Shown: positions 43,340 through 55,855, counted from the first letter of the stretch. The stretch is 64,000 nt of DNA from Daphnia carinata (GCF_022539665.2 NC_081337.1:11401768-11465767), one strand, 5' to 3'. Translations and numbers: made by a program. Notes: a model not told the origin generated them from the letters alone.

Positions 43340-44861
43340 TCAAAATGGTATGTGGGTCCACGGAACGGGTACGGGACCATAAAATATGATTGGGATTTCG
43401 CCTTCAAGTTGGAGGAGATCCGTAGCCCCTTTGTTCTCTTGACGGATTTGGCATAGAATGACCAACATTCTAGTGATTGGCGGCAAGTGAGCTATAACAT
43501 TTGGGAATAACTTTGATGACCACAGGGATGGTTCGGGCGGACCGCCAGTTGCTGAAATTTTCTGACTGGTTATCTCGGCTTCTCTTGTGGTTTGGGTGTT
43601 AACATGATTTATCAGGTCATGTGGGTAGCCGTCAGGCAACATGTCTAATTTTCTTTTGTTGCTAAAAAACTGCATGTTTCAAATCTTGCAGGACGTGAAC
43701 CGTAGTTTTGACTGGCCGGTTTTTGTGGCCGTCTGCCTGCCAGTCTAGCGAGGGGAGGAATGTCCAATCGTTGATGATCACCGACCCTACGGCCGTCTCT
43801 GGGCTTGCTGCCTGACGGAGGCCTACTTTTTTGAAAATTTTTTTAACGTCACTCGTGGGATGGTGTCCATTTCGGCCCCTGTGTCTGGGAGGAAATGTGC
43901 TTGTAGGGCAGTTGGCGACCCAATTTTCGGGATGATATTTGGACCATCTCGTCCGTGTGGACCACTGCCACTCGGTTAAGTGTTGGTTAGTGCAAACGTA
44001 TTGTCTTAACGCCTCTCGTGATTGGTTTGCTCTTAGCTTGGCAGACAGAGACGTAGTGGCCGATACGACCGCAATTGTTGCATTCATTTCCTGCTGCCGT
44101 GCAAACTGAATTTCTGTGTCGCGACTGGCTCCCACAATTTCAACAGCCGTTCGCTGGTTTAGTATCGCTGGGCTTAGCATCTGTACCAGGAGTTTGCCCT
44201 TTTGTGTTCAGGGTATTTTATGGCTTGCATTTTTCTTTCTTATATGACGACTTCGGCGCCTGCTGTATAGACAGGTTTTCACCACTCTTAATGGTCGCTG
44301 ATTGTTTGGAAGCTGCCTCAATTGTTCGTACGATGACAAGAGCGCCGTCGAGAGATAATGTAGGGCTCTTCTCCAACAGCTTTCATCTCTCGTCGTCGCT
44401 GTGCACGGCGAACATTATTTGACCAAGGGCTGCAGGTGGGTGTGCAGTTCGCACAATAATCTTTTCCGAACTCACTTTTACTAGACAGCTCTCGAAGATT
44501 GCATAGCCAATCGTCGATTGCCTCGTTCTCTCGCTGGACTTGGGAGGAAAACTGTTGTCTCTATACGTCAGTTCTTTCCGGCATTGCATCGCTCCTCTAC
44601 TTTTGGAATTATGGTCTCGCGCTTCCGCAAATCTGCTGACGACATGCCAGAGGAAAGAATTGATGCTAGTGTTGGTTTGAACAAAGCCGATTTCAGGATG
44701 TTGGCCTTGTATCTGGGTCTATCGTCCGCATCAAGGGCAGTGTCGATGGTGGGCAACTCGATGTAAATCTCCCATTGTGCCTTCCACAAATCGAAGTAAT
44801 CTTTGTTATTGTCTATATCGAACGCCGGTGGTGTGCCATGTGGCCTGAATAGACGCACCAT
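43340..44861 (-). pseudogene. Mag-like gag and protease, broken
   Basis: Gag starts at 44861 (MVRLFRPHGTPPAFD) and reads to 44568 before shifting. A CX2CX4HX4C knuckle (CNNCGRIGHYVSVC) lies near 44040-44085 and a protease motif (FLPDTGAEMDTIP) near 43850-43895, each in a different frame from the neighbouring long ORFs. The catalytic Asp of the protease is present. The gene is clearly a pseudogene. Confidence 0.75.
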
Positions 44862-45241
44862 TTTGTTGCTGGTTGTGGGTTACAGCTACCCAACACAGCA
44901 CTCTTCCTCGAAAAACCCGATTAGTTCGTCACTCGTACGTCGGTCTTTGTTATTGCCCATACCGTCCACTTCTCGCTCTGTTCTAGCCTTCTGTTTTTCC
45001 TCGAGCGAGCGAGTTTCAACGACCCCCCCCCCTTTTAATATATACATAACCAGAGCAAACGACTTATTCGTAACGGATCACTAAATCCGACACTTGACTC
45101 GGGATTGGTTCGGAACCATGGCCCGAACGGTGGATAAATGTGTTCAACTTTGTTGTTGCTACGCGGCTTTGGACCCGATGACCGCGTGGTCAGACAGCTA
45201 CGCGGATGCTGCCTATGTGCTGTGTTCACGTCGTCGTGCAA

Positions 45242-45411
45242 TGACGTGATATCAGTGGTCACGGTTTACGTCTGTATTATTTTAGTCTCGGTCGAAACGG
45301 TATATTGAACACTGGACAACACTACACGAGAGTTGGGATGCTACTGGTATCTTAGAGGGTGCTGCAACCCTTGCATGGGGAGGGGAATGGCCATAGGCAC
45401 ATTTGAGGTCA
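45242..45411 (-). repeat. Mag-like element 5' LTR
   Basis: It starts TGACGTGATATC and ends TTTGAGGTCA on the plus strand and is the longer partner of 40421-40569. Confidence 0.75.
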
Positions 45412-45528
45412 TTCGAAAAAACAGGTTGTAATATTAGTAGGAGGACAGAATCACACATAAAATATTAGAATTAGGTATGATTTTTTAGTTTAAAATACAG
45501 CTGCCAAAAATTGTGCGTTATACTCCAC

Positions 45529-45714
45529 TAATTATAATGTAATCTATAAAATGGCAGTCATTTTTCGACTGACAATTAAACATAAATACAAATACTTGGT
45601 AATGGCTGTAATGGCTCCTCGTAATTATAATGTAATCTATAAAATGGCAGTCATTTTTCGACTGACAATTAAACATAAATACAAATACTTGGTAATGGCT
45701 GTAATGGCTCCTCG
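45529..45714 (+). repeat. Perfect 93-bp tandem duplication
   Basis: Bases 45529-45621 are repeated without visible change at 45622-45714. The unit is 31 codons long, so the plus-strand frame (45551 onwards, MAVIFRLTIKHKYKYLV) is duplicated in frame. The lack of divergence suggests a recent event. Confidence 0.9.
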
Positions 45715-46035
45715 TAAATTCCCGCTTGATTCAAAGTGGAATTTTAATTTAAGGTTGGAAAAAATACTAAACATGTGCATTGGAATGTGCGTCTTATTCC
45801 ACTGATCACAGAAATAACATTAAGTGCTGATCCACCTGTAGAACCGTCTATATATGGAACCGTTTGGGCTTTGAAAACCATTTTTCTTTATCGTGTTTCA
45901 GTGCCACCAATGACTTGTGGTGGAATAACTGGTTTTAAACACATTAAAACAAACGAACAAATATTACTTCAATTGGTACTTGCAATTAGAGGCAATGGTG
46001 AAAAATGGTTCATTGTACCTTTCAATTATGTTTAA
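45551..46035 (+). CDS. Hypothetical protein, possibly frameshifted, unrecognised
   Basis: Two overlapping plus-strand frames (45551-45805 and 45775-46035) may be one product broken near 45780. The first contains the duplicated MAVIFRLTIKHKYKYLV unit; the second has a Pro/Val-rich stretch (SADPPVEPSIYGTVW) and ends GEKWFIVPFNYV. No family is recognised. Weakly similar coding may continue to about 46200 in other frames. It could be a decayed element gene. Confidence 0.3.
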
Positions 46036-46509
46036 GAACGCTATAAAATTTTCCAAAATAGCAAGTTGCTTTGAATGATACAACAGGTAGAGAATGTAAA
46101 CATCAGCCTTGGATACCAGCGATTAATGGTATTGTTAAAAAATTATTGTTGAAGGTCAAGAACAACGGTATCCTTATGCTGCAGTATGTTTGTCGTATCG
46201 GCAAATAGTAGGATTCTGAAACCTGAGATTAAGACAGAACTACTATTTGTTTGGCCATAAGTTTCAACATGCTATTGTGAGGACTTCAAGTTAAATTAAG
46301 TTAAACGAGTTAGTTACAAGACATTATATCTTCATCCTACTTAATCTTATTTCTCCCTTTTTCCCTTTTATTACCTACTTCCGTTTGACAAAAGTCTTAG
46401 TGACACGCATCATATTAGTTGACCTCGATTCCCCTTTTTACACGGTTTCGACACTGTTTCGACACTGTTTGCCTTCCCATTATCCTACCTTGGCGTCTCC
46501 AAACCAAGG

Positions 46510-46946
46510 CATAGTATAAAACCCACGCCTAAGCTGTGCCTCTAGTTAGTTCCCCCGTAGCTGCCGTGCATACTAGTTGTGTCGTGAAATCGTAGTAAAT
46601 TGTTTTCGTTCAATTTTTCCCTAAAAAATAAACAATCGGCAACATCTCGTAGTCTTTAAGTTTCTCTTCGGCCGTCCTCATTTGAAAACGACTACTATAG
46701 TGCCCTATGCCGGCCAACCGTTCCTATCCGTATCGCTGCGATCCGCCTACCCGGGATTATTATGTCACCAGCGTAAGTACCTCTGCACTTCTGTTCTTCC
46801 TGCAAGTGTTCATTTTATATGGGGACAGCCGACGTGATTGGCTGCTATGTATGGAACTATGTAACTATGTACCACGCGCATCATTGGGCAAAATATTATT
46901 TTACTTAATCGTACTAACCCCAATAGCCGTCATTATTCTTGTGTAA
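46510..46946 (+). CDS. Possible small two-helix membrane protein with TATA-type promoter
   Basis: A TATA-like AGTATAAAACCC lies at about 46512 and an ORF of 79 codons runs 46707-46946. The product has hydrophobic helices at residues about 28-39 and 61-79 and no recognised domain. Two AATAAAC-like signals at 46625-46635 between promoter and ORF raise the alternative that 46390-46690 is an LTR (U3-R-U5) and the ORF is chance. The stretch 46036-46500 shows nothing else. Confidence 0.3.
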
Positions 46947-48071
46947 GTAATAAACCCAGTAGCGTCAGACGTGACTGGGGACCAAATTATTGCACTATTC
47001 CACTGATTCTTAAAATAACAGTTATTCTGTGGTTGAATACTAAACTTTAGATAAGGTTGACGTTTGCTGTATTAACAGGATGACTCTCATTTCGTATAAT
47101 GCTACCTTGTGAATGCCAGTTTGGAAAAAAATTTATTTTATTTTCGTAAGGTTGAACTAATAATTTTTAAAAAATAACTAATACCGAACATTATGGTGCT
47201 TAATCAAGTTATTATTGGAATAAATGTCTCACTTAAATAACTCATTGGAGCGGTCAATGTAACGCTTATTAGCAACTTGAGGTTTTCTTATTGGTCTGTT
47301 ATTTGTTTTGTTTGTAAGTTCACTATCTATGCGAACATCCCGTTCAAATTTTTGTAAATGTCCTATAAAATTAAAAAAAATTGAATAAGGCAAAAAATTA
47401 GAAAAAAAAAGTACAAATTAGGCTTCTTAAGAAAAAATTTCGAAAAGTTTTGATGTTGTCTATCGCTTCGCCAGTTAAACCAACGATGGAAACTTAATTT
47501 TTTGACCGTCTTCCATCCCCGCCTACGCAGAATTTTCTTGGGGTGACGATGACCATCCAGTAGTTGTGAAAATATTCAAATATTCTGATGAAAGTGTCCT
47601 TGATTTCCTGTCACTGAATTAGTTTGGATTAAGTATTAAAAGAGCAATAGACGGGTTCGTAGGGCCTAAATTAGTTTACATTTTATCCAAATATTGTATA
47701 TAAATATACAGCTTAACATGGGGAGTGATAAAAATTTTAAGTAAAAATATTGTGAATAGGGCGCAATTCAAGTTCTTAAAAACCCATCATATAAAAAGTA
47801 AAAAGGACTACAATAAAAGAAAATTTAACCGGGAATGAACTGACGGATATACAAACAGAATCCTACCTAAAATCCCTCCAATGTGCTTTCGCATGGTAAA
47901 AGGGCAAGCGCAATTAAAAGTTTTACAACTTTCTGTACATTAGGGCGCACGTAGGCAACTTGAAGACCTTCGCTGCACACTCGACGATAAATCGCCTAGA
48001 ATTAGCAATAAAAAATCGTTAAAATCAAGCAGCATACATGTAATAATATATTTGTATTTAAAAAAAAGAAT
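46947..48071. other. AT-rich noncoding stretch
   Basis: No gene, RNA or repeat boundary is recognised in about 1.1 kb left of the FLYWCH/MULE pseudogene. Confidence 0.45.
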
Positions 48072-49230
48072 ACCTGCCCAAAATGGAACCAGCAACCTCT
48101 AGCTCTTCCTTGTGGGGAAGCTCTCTTGCTGGAATTCAAAATTCAAAATTGCAAATTCGTAATCGCTAACCATAAGGAGCACGCTAGTGGCATATCCTGG
48201 AATAAGGGTGTCCAGTTTTCGGTGAATCTGAGCAAAAACCAAATCATAAAGAGATTCAGATTTACCCATGTCATCATTGCGTACGCCATAGGAAATATCT
48301 GCCGGAGGTAATATTAACATCAATACTAAATAGGTAATAACTTTCAAAAATGCACTTACGTGTCCATGAGCTGAGACATGAACTGTAAAGAGCTGAGAAA
48401 AACCCGCGAGTAGGGTGGCGAACGTCGCGTCACAATAAATTTCTGATAATGTTCTTAGTAAAGCCAGAATAGCAGGACAGCTGAAAAAAATCAGCGCGCT
48501 TGCTTTCTCCATCGATACTAACCCATAAAAAAAATCGGCTAATTCACTAGCTAAAGCTTTGCTAAAATGCAATAAACTTCTACTTTAAGAAAAGTCACGT
48601 AAAAACCATTTAATTATTCATTAGTACCTGTATTGTTCGTTGGCAGCCAACATCGCTGCGGCTTCAGCTACGGATGCTGGATTTGGTGGCCCCGCTCTTC
48701 TTGTGGCCCAATGCATTGTCTGTTGCACATTTTCGTTGTAACCAATATTAGCCCCTGGCATTCTGTAATAAATAAGATTAGTATTATAGCAAGGTGACTG
48801 TATCAATAAAGAACTAGTATAAAAACTTACTCGCCAAGGACGTTTTCAAACACATGCCTTGCTTATCTTCCTTCTAAGGGAGCACACCGAAAAGTCTCCG
48901 CCAATAAAGCCAAATTTTTAAGTTCCGCTTCTTGGTTGTCATGATTATGTTCTAATTCAGCATGTCGGTAGTTTCCGTTTTGCTGGGTAATAAGTCGAAA
49001 CTTACATCTGTACGCTCTCCTTGACTTAGAACATCTAAGTTTCCTTTACAATAAAGATTTTAAATGTAGCCTAACACAATCATAACCAAAAATAAAATTT
49101 ACACGTATACTTACTCGAGTCCTTCGATGTTTACACCATCCTTATGGTAAGTAAAAAAAATTCATCGCAAAGGATGGTAGAATTGGATTTCTTGCCTGGC
49201 ACTAAACGTAAATGGTAGGCTATTCCATAA
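48072..49230 (-). pseudogene. FLYWCH zinc finger / MULE transposase-domain pseudogene
   Basis: Minus-strand exons with good splice sites can be laid out: about 49230-49115 and 49007-48831 (FLYWCH-type finger: TYHKDGVNIEGLE, then CKFRLITQQNGNYRHAELEHNH), 48762-48628 (NENVQQTMHWATRRAGPPNP), about 48573-48360 and 48298-48072 (MULE-type core: SEIYCDATFATLLAGFSQLFTVH, YGVRNDDMGKSESLYDLVF, ending RGCWFHFGQ). A frameshift in a poly-T run near 49160, an in-frame TAA near 48878 and a frameshift near 48115 break it. Such FLYWCH-MULE proteins are transposon-derived and frequent in arthropods. Conserved exon borders suggest it was a working gene until recently. Confidence 0.68.
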
Positions 49231-49960
49231 TGCTTAACTCACTGTTGCCTACGAGACGAATGCAAAACTACTAACCAACTGGGAATGTGTACTTCAGACT
49301 TTAAAATCCCATGGGAATTAAGAGAAAAAGGAAAGGGGAAAAAATACTTATCCATCTATTTGCAAAACAGGTTACTGGCCCCACAAACTTCTATCACCCA
49401 CTTTAATAAAAGCACCCAAGAGACTTGAATGATTGAAAACGGCACTTTATTTCATCCCACAAGGTTTCAACGAACAAGCAACTCAAAAGAAAAGGAATTG
49501 TAACGTTAAATTTGATTAGATGTTTTGTTGCTAGGAGACTTGATGCTTGGAAACTGCAAGTAAAAAACATAATTATATGTATTATATATTATTAAAAAAT
49601 TAATTACATATATGTATATACTGGTGGCTGGCATGGGAGCCAACGACTTACCCTGGTGTTAAAAAAAATAAGCAGAAAACAAGAACGTAGTAAGCAAAAC
49701 AAATACACTGAATACTTTGATTTTACTTCAGTTCGTAAATGCTGTATTGAGAGCAACGGCGACCGTTACACAAATTTATGTTCAAAAAAGATAAATGTTT
49801 TCTCGACAGAACTACGCGTTCATATCAACGCCATCAATTTATAAATTACAGACGATGGGTATGACGTATATGATGCTTCCAATAGCCTTGTTGGTTCGCT
49901 ATTACAATTTAAGAACAGATTATAACACACAAAACATTAATGAAAATAAATAACACTTAC

Positions 49961-50065
49961 CTGAACATAGGCCATGTCCGACGACATATTTAGTAGTAAA
50001 TTAGCAGGCAGAGTGATGCGGAACGATTTTCCGTAGGCGTATTGGTGTCCAGCTAAAGGTGGATA
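49961..50065 (-). CDS. Candidate orphan exon
   Basis: A minus-strand open segment reading MYPPLAGHQYAYGKSFRIT onwards ends at a good donor (GTTCAG then GTAAGTG at 49961). The acceptor side (ag before CATGTATCC) is weak. No family is recognised. It could belong to the gene at 50397-51900 or to a separate gene. Confidence 0.25.
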
Positions 50066-50396
50066 CATGCTTCCAGTAATGAATCATCATTAGTGATATT
50101 GTAAGTGCGAGGTATGCAGGTGAATTGGATTTTACCTGTAAATTAAATCCTGCAATTCTTTCGCAGTAGCATCGGTGAAAACTGAAACTTCTTTCAGACC
50201 TATTCCGTTTAATTCTTATTAAGTTTGTTCAACAAAACGTAATCCTGGCTACTTGGGATAACAAGAAGGCAAAGAAATTTGCGTTTGATAGTTCTCCTGT
50301 TTGTTCTTATTTTCTCCCCGACTGTCTCGTTCTATTTTAATAAATACAATGAACATGCAACAACATTTTTTAAAGCTTATCAAACCTCGATTTTTT

Positions 50397-51900
50397 TTAT
50401 GTATAGCATGTTTGACTTGTCAATGCACTAGTCTCGCTAGTAAAATCATATTTTAAGGCGGATTTGCCAATGTCACTGTCTTCGTCTTCTTCGTTTCTCG
50501 AGAAAACTTGGGCTGTTGGCTCTGCATCCGTAGTAGAGGTAAGAGTTTGCGCTGCAAACAACAAGATAATACATTCATTAATTTCAATATATTTTTTTAA
50601 GAATTCTCCGTTAGAACTACCTTTTTCTGCGTATTCCAATTGAGAACTTAATAATACTTGTTCTGCAATAACAGAAACAAAGTGGTCATTTACAATGTCT
50701 TGGATGACATTTGCAGTAAGATTATAAGGTACGGTTTCTATTGCTACACCGTACCTTAGTGCCTGGCTGTTGATCAATAGCGGAGGTTAGATCTTGTGCT
50801 GTAAATAACAATAGAATTCGTTCATTGATTGCGCTGAACTCACAATGTTTTTTTTTCTGTGACAGCCAATAGTTTGCTGTAAAAGCAGACGCATTTCTGG
50901 CTGCTTTACGTAGTGAGTTCAGCGCCTCAGGTGGGAATAAAATAAACTATTTTTGACGGGAAAAACTTACCACCGTCTTCACTTTAAAAAATTCCCTTTC
51001 CTAAAATAATTAATATTAAGTGATATTACCAAAAAGGGCTATAGTTTAATGAATATCCTATTGATTAACCTAATTGCGAGGTCTAGGAAACATTTCCTTG
51101 TAAGAAAATTTTTTTTTTTTTTAATGAGGTAGTGTCAATTGGTATCCCGTACGCTAAACGCGGTGTTCGGTTAATACATGACTAGCATGCTAGTCAATCA
51201 ATCTTATAGATAAATAATTAAAAAAATTTTTGCTAGATAGCGAAGTATTTAATTAACACCAGGACATTTTTTTATTTTTTTATCTTCATTTTTTCTATCC
51301 CTTTTTTCCATTCGCGCTAGGCTTCTTCCGCCATAAGACGCCATGTTAAATGGCCCCAAAAACCCCTAGTGTTCGGACACTTTTGGAGGGTACTGTAATT
51401 CACAGAAATTCTTCCTAGGTCTTACCTTTTCTCCATTTCCACATTTTTCAATAACAGAAACAAAGTGGTCATACCCGTACCATACAATGTCTTGGATGAC
51501 ATTTGCAGTAAGATTATAAGGTACGGTTTCTATTGCTACACCGTACCTTAGTGCCTTGAATAATAGAAAGCATTAGTAAATTTAAATAAATAAAAACTTG
51601 ATAGGTTTACCTCTGGCATCAGTAGGAAAGACAAATGAACATGTTAGCTAAAAAAATCATTATATTTAAAGAATAGCAACAACTTACAGCATTTATCCTC
51701 GGTGGATTATCAGGAGATTCAATAATGCCATACGTGGCATTAACTTTTAACTTACCCCAATCGTGTCCAGTTGCAGCTTTCATTGCAACACTGTCTTGTT
51801 CTACATAGGACTTCAAGTGCGCGAGACATGCTTTCGATTTCACGTAATTCTGTACTAATTTGTAAATAACACCTTGGTTTTGGTCAAACGCCATGGCCAA
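50397..51900 (-). CDS. Unknown gene with duplicated internal exon
   Basis: Exons on the minus strand: 51900-51688 (MAMAFDQNQGVIYKLVQ, ends at a GTAAGT donor), 51554-51426 (copy a), 50762-50621 (copy b), 50551-50397 (acidic C-terminus NEEDEDSDIGKS, stop). Copies a and b share about 105 nearly identical bases (ALRYGVAIETVPYNLTANV). Using exon b alone gives 169 aa, using both gives 212 aa, and both keep the frame to the stop. No domain or family is recognised; there is no signal peptide or membrane segment. Splice sites are all GT-AG. Whether it is expressed cannot be told. Confidence 0.5.
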
Positions 51901-52159
51901 AAAGTAAATAACACAATTGCAAGTGGCGCTAAACTAATAGTTTTATTAATACGTTATTTCTGTAATACAAATAGTAAAATTCATTAACCGATACATCATA
52001 GAAAAACATCTCTGTAGTAATTACATTAATTATATACCCTACCTACTTGGCAATACTATAGGTGAAAGAAATAAAAAAAATTAACGTGTACCTATATCGA
52101 GAGTCCATTTGTCGTTTGCATGCCAGTCCGTTTGACGTTTACAGTTGCAATCATCAAGT

Positions 52160-52395
52160 AAAAAAAAAGGTCTCAAGTCCTAATGTCGATGGCATGGGAG
52201 TCTTCTTAGAAAGTGAAGCGCTCGTTGGGTTCAGCAACAATTTATTGTTGTGCCCAAACGTCGGGGACCAGTAGTCCGAACGTCGATTGGCAGATGTCCT
52301 TTCGTCGTGTACCAGTTGTCCAAGTGTCGAACTACATAAGTCTTTGTGCCGGAAACCCTAGAGTCCTTTTGCCAAGTAACCCAAAAGACTCTATC
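52160..52395. repeat. GTCCNAACGTCG-type repeat, copy 1
   Basis: It shares blocks with 56925-57145: TTGGTTCAGCA, CCAAACGTCGGG, ACCAGTAGT, CCTAGAGTCCTTT, CCCAAAAGACTCTA. It contains several short ..GTCC(A/T)AANGTCG units. It interrupts the remnant of Gypsy-A copy 2 env. No ORF. Confidence 0.7.
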
Positions 52396-52659
52396 CCCTG
52401 GAAGAGTTTGCGCTGTTGAGTGTGGTCGATTATGGGAATTTGGATGAAGAACCTGAATGGATGTTCCTAACGCTGCTACCGTGACAGTGGATTCGAGATA
52501 TGCCACCTAAAACTCATCGCTCGAGATTGGCCATCCTCTAGGTAATTGCTGATTAATTTTCTTGACAACTGCGTTGAATCGTGCTGGGGATTCGATTTGA
52601 GGAGCTCAATGTCCGTTTGCTAACAGGCTGAATCCTATGTTGAGGCTGTCGGCCAGCTG

Positions 52660-54330
52660 GATCAACCATTGTTAGATTTGATTCATTGCCTCGACTGTGT
52701 CATGCAACTGAAAGAAGTACTCGAAGTGATCAAAGTCAAGTTATTCTAGCTTCACATTCCATTCTCGGAATTCCGCTGTAACAATTTGTAGGGACGCAAG
52801 CTGGCCTTAAGCTTTCTAATCAACTGGCCGTTGGTTCTTGAATCCCATTAGTGAACTATTCGGAACGATTGCTTGTTTATCAATAATGTGGATCATTTCT
52901 CTTTTATTTAGTTTAACCTGTTGTACTTTATTGTTTAGCTCTTCTAGTCATGCTGTGTTGAGACACCAAAAAGCCATTGGAAGGCTGATCGTCCCTTGTC
53001 AAGTAAGGCAAGGTCAATTTTTAAAGTTGGTGTTCCAGGCTTCCTTGATAGTCGTGAACTTTACAGTCATGCTCTCTAGGTCTTTCTTGAATCCTCGTTG
53101 CTTCCATTCGTCTGCCATTGCCTGTTGCTGGAGTACTTTTTGTTGCAAGTACGCTATTGCAGCTCCGGCTGGACCGAGGTTGAGTTCAGTCATGATTGTC
53201 CATGCTGATTCACTGAAAGCGACGTCTATGTGTTCTTTAAAAAATTTAGAATCAGCAGTGGTGGCTGGAGGGCTGGCTACAACAGGTACCTACATCTTGT
53301 ACTTCATTTTTCAGATTTTCTTCTTCTTTTTCAGCGGGCTTTTGCGAATTGGTTAGAGCTATTTCCTGCAGAAGCTTCCACTTCTTGGAAGCTTCCGTAG
53401 TGAGTGAGACTTAAAAAATGAGTTCCTGTGAACGCTAATCTATGAGCCGCTATGAAATCCTAACCAATGATGAAGTTGCTTTTCAAATTTTACGAGTTTT
53501 CTAAATGGTTATTTACAAACACTACATCTCATTTTTGATAGAATAATTCTCGATGACCTTCGTCGTACATTTTTCTGGTAGTTTTCTACTTCATGAATTC
53601 TAATAATTACTATTTTTCTGGCAGCCGATAATTCGGACAGTAAGCGGTCAGCGTAACTTATTGTGGTATCATATTCCGGAAATAGAAGATTCGGGTTGGC
53701 ATTGATCTTGAGTTGATTGATTGATCTTTAAGTTGATCGGTAATTCGGGTTCACGTCCATAAAAGAGAAAAAACTCAGAAAATCCCGTGGACGCCTGCCT
53801 TGCTGTACTGTTTGCCAAGCACACGTATTGTAGGGTCTGGTCCAAATCCCGCCGGTCACTACTAACGTGCATTGATAGCATTGTCGCTTATGTACGATTC
53901 ATGCTTTCCAGGGCCCTATTTATCTATGGATGATAGCTGGAAGTTATATAATGGTTGGTGTGTAATGTCTGCTGGGTGAATTCAATGACGAAACTGTTTC
54001 CTCTGTCGGTGATGATTTGTCTGGAGCTCCATGGAGTAAAATATTTGATAAACGAAATATTCCACGACTTCTGCTTTGCTGGTGGGCATAGTTTTCAACT
54101 CAATCCATTGAATCAGGTAATCCACTAAATTATTTACCATTACGTAACCCTTGTGCGACACAGGGAACGGACCTATCAAGTTAATACACCTTTCACGTCG
54201 TAACCGCATGCGTCCGGTAACAATTCTACTGACAAATCGTAGTTGGGATTAACTAGCACTGGAGCTGATGTAATGCCTTTTTTAAAGCCTTGAAACTCTT
54301 AACTCTTGACCCATTCCTTCACATGAATGG
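52660..54330 (-). pseudogene. Gypsy-A, second copy, internally deleted
   Basis: From right to left: a start-of-RNase-H fragment (KKGITSAPVLVNPNYDLS, near 54250-54320) is joined directly to an integrase core fragment (GPFPVSHKGYVMVNNLVDY, 54209-53982, and 53881-53669), then to an env fragment (about 53250-52700) similar to 1-1101. The RNase H C-terminus and integrase zinc region are missing, so a deletion removed them. Stops and frameshifts are common. The env part reads across the site where copy 1 has its solo LTR, which helped define that insertion. Confidence 0.75.
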
Positions 54331-55212
54331 AGTTTGTTGTGGGCGGGCGAGGGCAGTGAAATGCTGGATGTGACGTCGATAATAGGAGCATAGTCACAGG
54401 AAGCTTTGCATTCGCTTCACTTTGTTTGCCGTCGAACGCCCAAAGTAAACCGCTAGAAGTCCTTTATAATTTTAGAAACTTCAGGGTATATATGTGGTGT
54501 CGACGAGAAAGCCACTGGCTGACCACTTTGAAGTAAGAAAGCCCAAAAGCTAATTAACGGTGGGTCCATTGACACCACAACTATGAGTGAACTTTCAAAT
54601 ATTCGACGTAACCCGAAAACGGACCAGGGCATGTGGATTAGGATAGAATTGACCTTAATACGTCACCATGTCTTGGCTCACGGAAACTCGTAACGGCAAG
54701 CTTTTGGTTTCTTAACTTGAGCAGGTTTAGTTTTTGTCACTAGCGCCACCCCGCAAAACTCATACTAACCCTGACGTATCCCTAGCCACCGAATCTTCTA
54801 TACACAAAAATAAAATACACAAAAAAATGTATCGAAGTGCAAGCTATTGTTGGGGGAGCGGAAATAGCAGATGTTTCTACCTCTTCTAAGAGATGCTACA
54901 TCTAACGTCATAACTATTCATGTTGAGTCTCCTCCGGAGGATGATGCAACACATGTAGCCAAGTAGACTCATTTTAGACAGCGATCAGTAGCACGAATTC
55001 ATACAGCCCTGAAGAAGGGGGGAACATTTGTAAAAGTAGCATAAAACCCCATCTCGCTCTCTCACTCTCCCGTTCGCTCTGTTCTTCTACAAATCGCTGA
55101 TAAAGTTAAGTATCGTTCGTCGTCAGCTCCCTCTGCGCCTCCTGTATGGTTTTATCAGTGAAATAACAGTATTTGAGTCTAATTGTGACATTACGTCCAA
55201 AAACAATTAACG
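54331..55212. other. Noncoding stretch
   Basis: No gene or repeat boundary is recognised between Gypsy-A copy 2 and foldback copy 3. A CT-rich run (TCTCGCTCTCTCACTCTCCC) lies near 55050. Confidence 0.4.
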
Positions 55213-55800
55213 TCCAATAGAGTAGCGGTGAAATAGGACTGAAACGAAATAGGACTGACTTTTAATAACTTTTAGGACAGTCCTATTTCTCCATGGCATC
55301 AGTCCTATTTCTCCTTGACATTAGTCCTATTTCTCCTGCAAATAGTCCTATTTCATTAACTGAGTTCCAATAAGAACGATTAGCCTCCAATCCGGTAGGC
55401 AACATATTGCGTAAGAGCGTCGGCTTATATCCATTTCCTTTTTTTAAAAACCGTTGGCGTTAACTCATAACTTAAATGGTTCACAAAACATTTATCTCTT
55501 ATCCTATTTTAATTTAAATTGCTGGGGAACATGAATTATGTTGAATCTAATAGAGTTCATTTAATAAAATACTATTAGAGAAAAATCAGAATATGTAAGA
55601 GCAGTATATAATGTAAAGATAGTTGTATGAAATAGTAAAACATTAATGCGATTGGAAAAGTTGGATATGACTACATGAAGTGCTATATAAGTACTAAATA
55701 TTTCTGTAGTATGTCTAGTAGTATTTTGTTAAAAGAACTCTATCAAATACAATATAGTTCGTGTTCTACTGGAATTTAAATTAAAATAGGATTAGAAAAA
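55213..55800 (+). repeat. Foldback repeat, copy 3 (most complete)
   Basis: The core has an array of AGTCCTATTTCTCC units (55275-55350), the block CGATTAGCCTCCAATCCGG and TGGTTCACAAAACA, then an arm (about 55511-55585). A 130-base spacer follows, and an inverted arm lies at about 55718-55795 (GAACTCTATCAAATACAATA, AATTTAAATTAAAATAGGAT). The two arms pair with each other, so the single strand can fold back. Confidence 0.75.
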
Positions 55801-55807
55801 AAAGTTC

Positions 55808-55855
55808 AAATCGACCAAATCGACCAAATCGACCAAAAATAGACCAAATCGAGGT
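55808..55855 (+). repeat. Short ATCGACCAA tandem repeat
   Basis: The unit AATCGACCA is repeated three to four times directly after foldback copy 3. It has no coding role. Confidence 0.8.

Larger units (their letters stand above)
40421..45411 (-). mobile_element. Gypsy/Mag-like LTR retrotransposon, decayed
   Basis: Two similar short LTRs (40421-40569 and 45242-45411) enclose minus-strand gag, protease, RT, RNase H and integrase remnants in the standard Gypsy order. The gag start (HGTPPAFDIDNNKDYFDLW) and the protease/RT residues resemble the Mag group. Numerous frameshifts and stops occur throughout. Flanking target duplications are not clear; LTR borders could shift by up to five bases. Confidence 0.82.
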
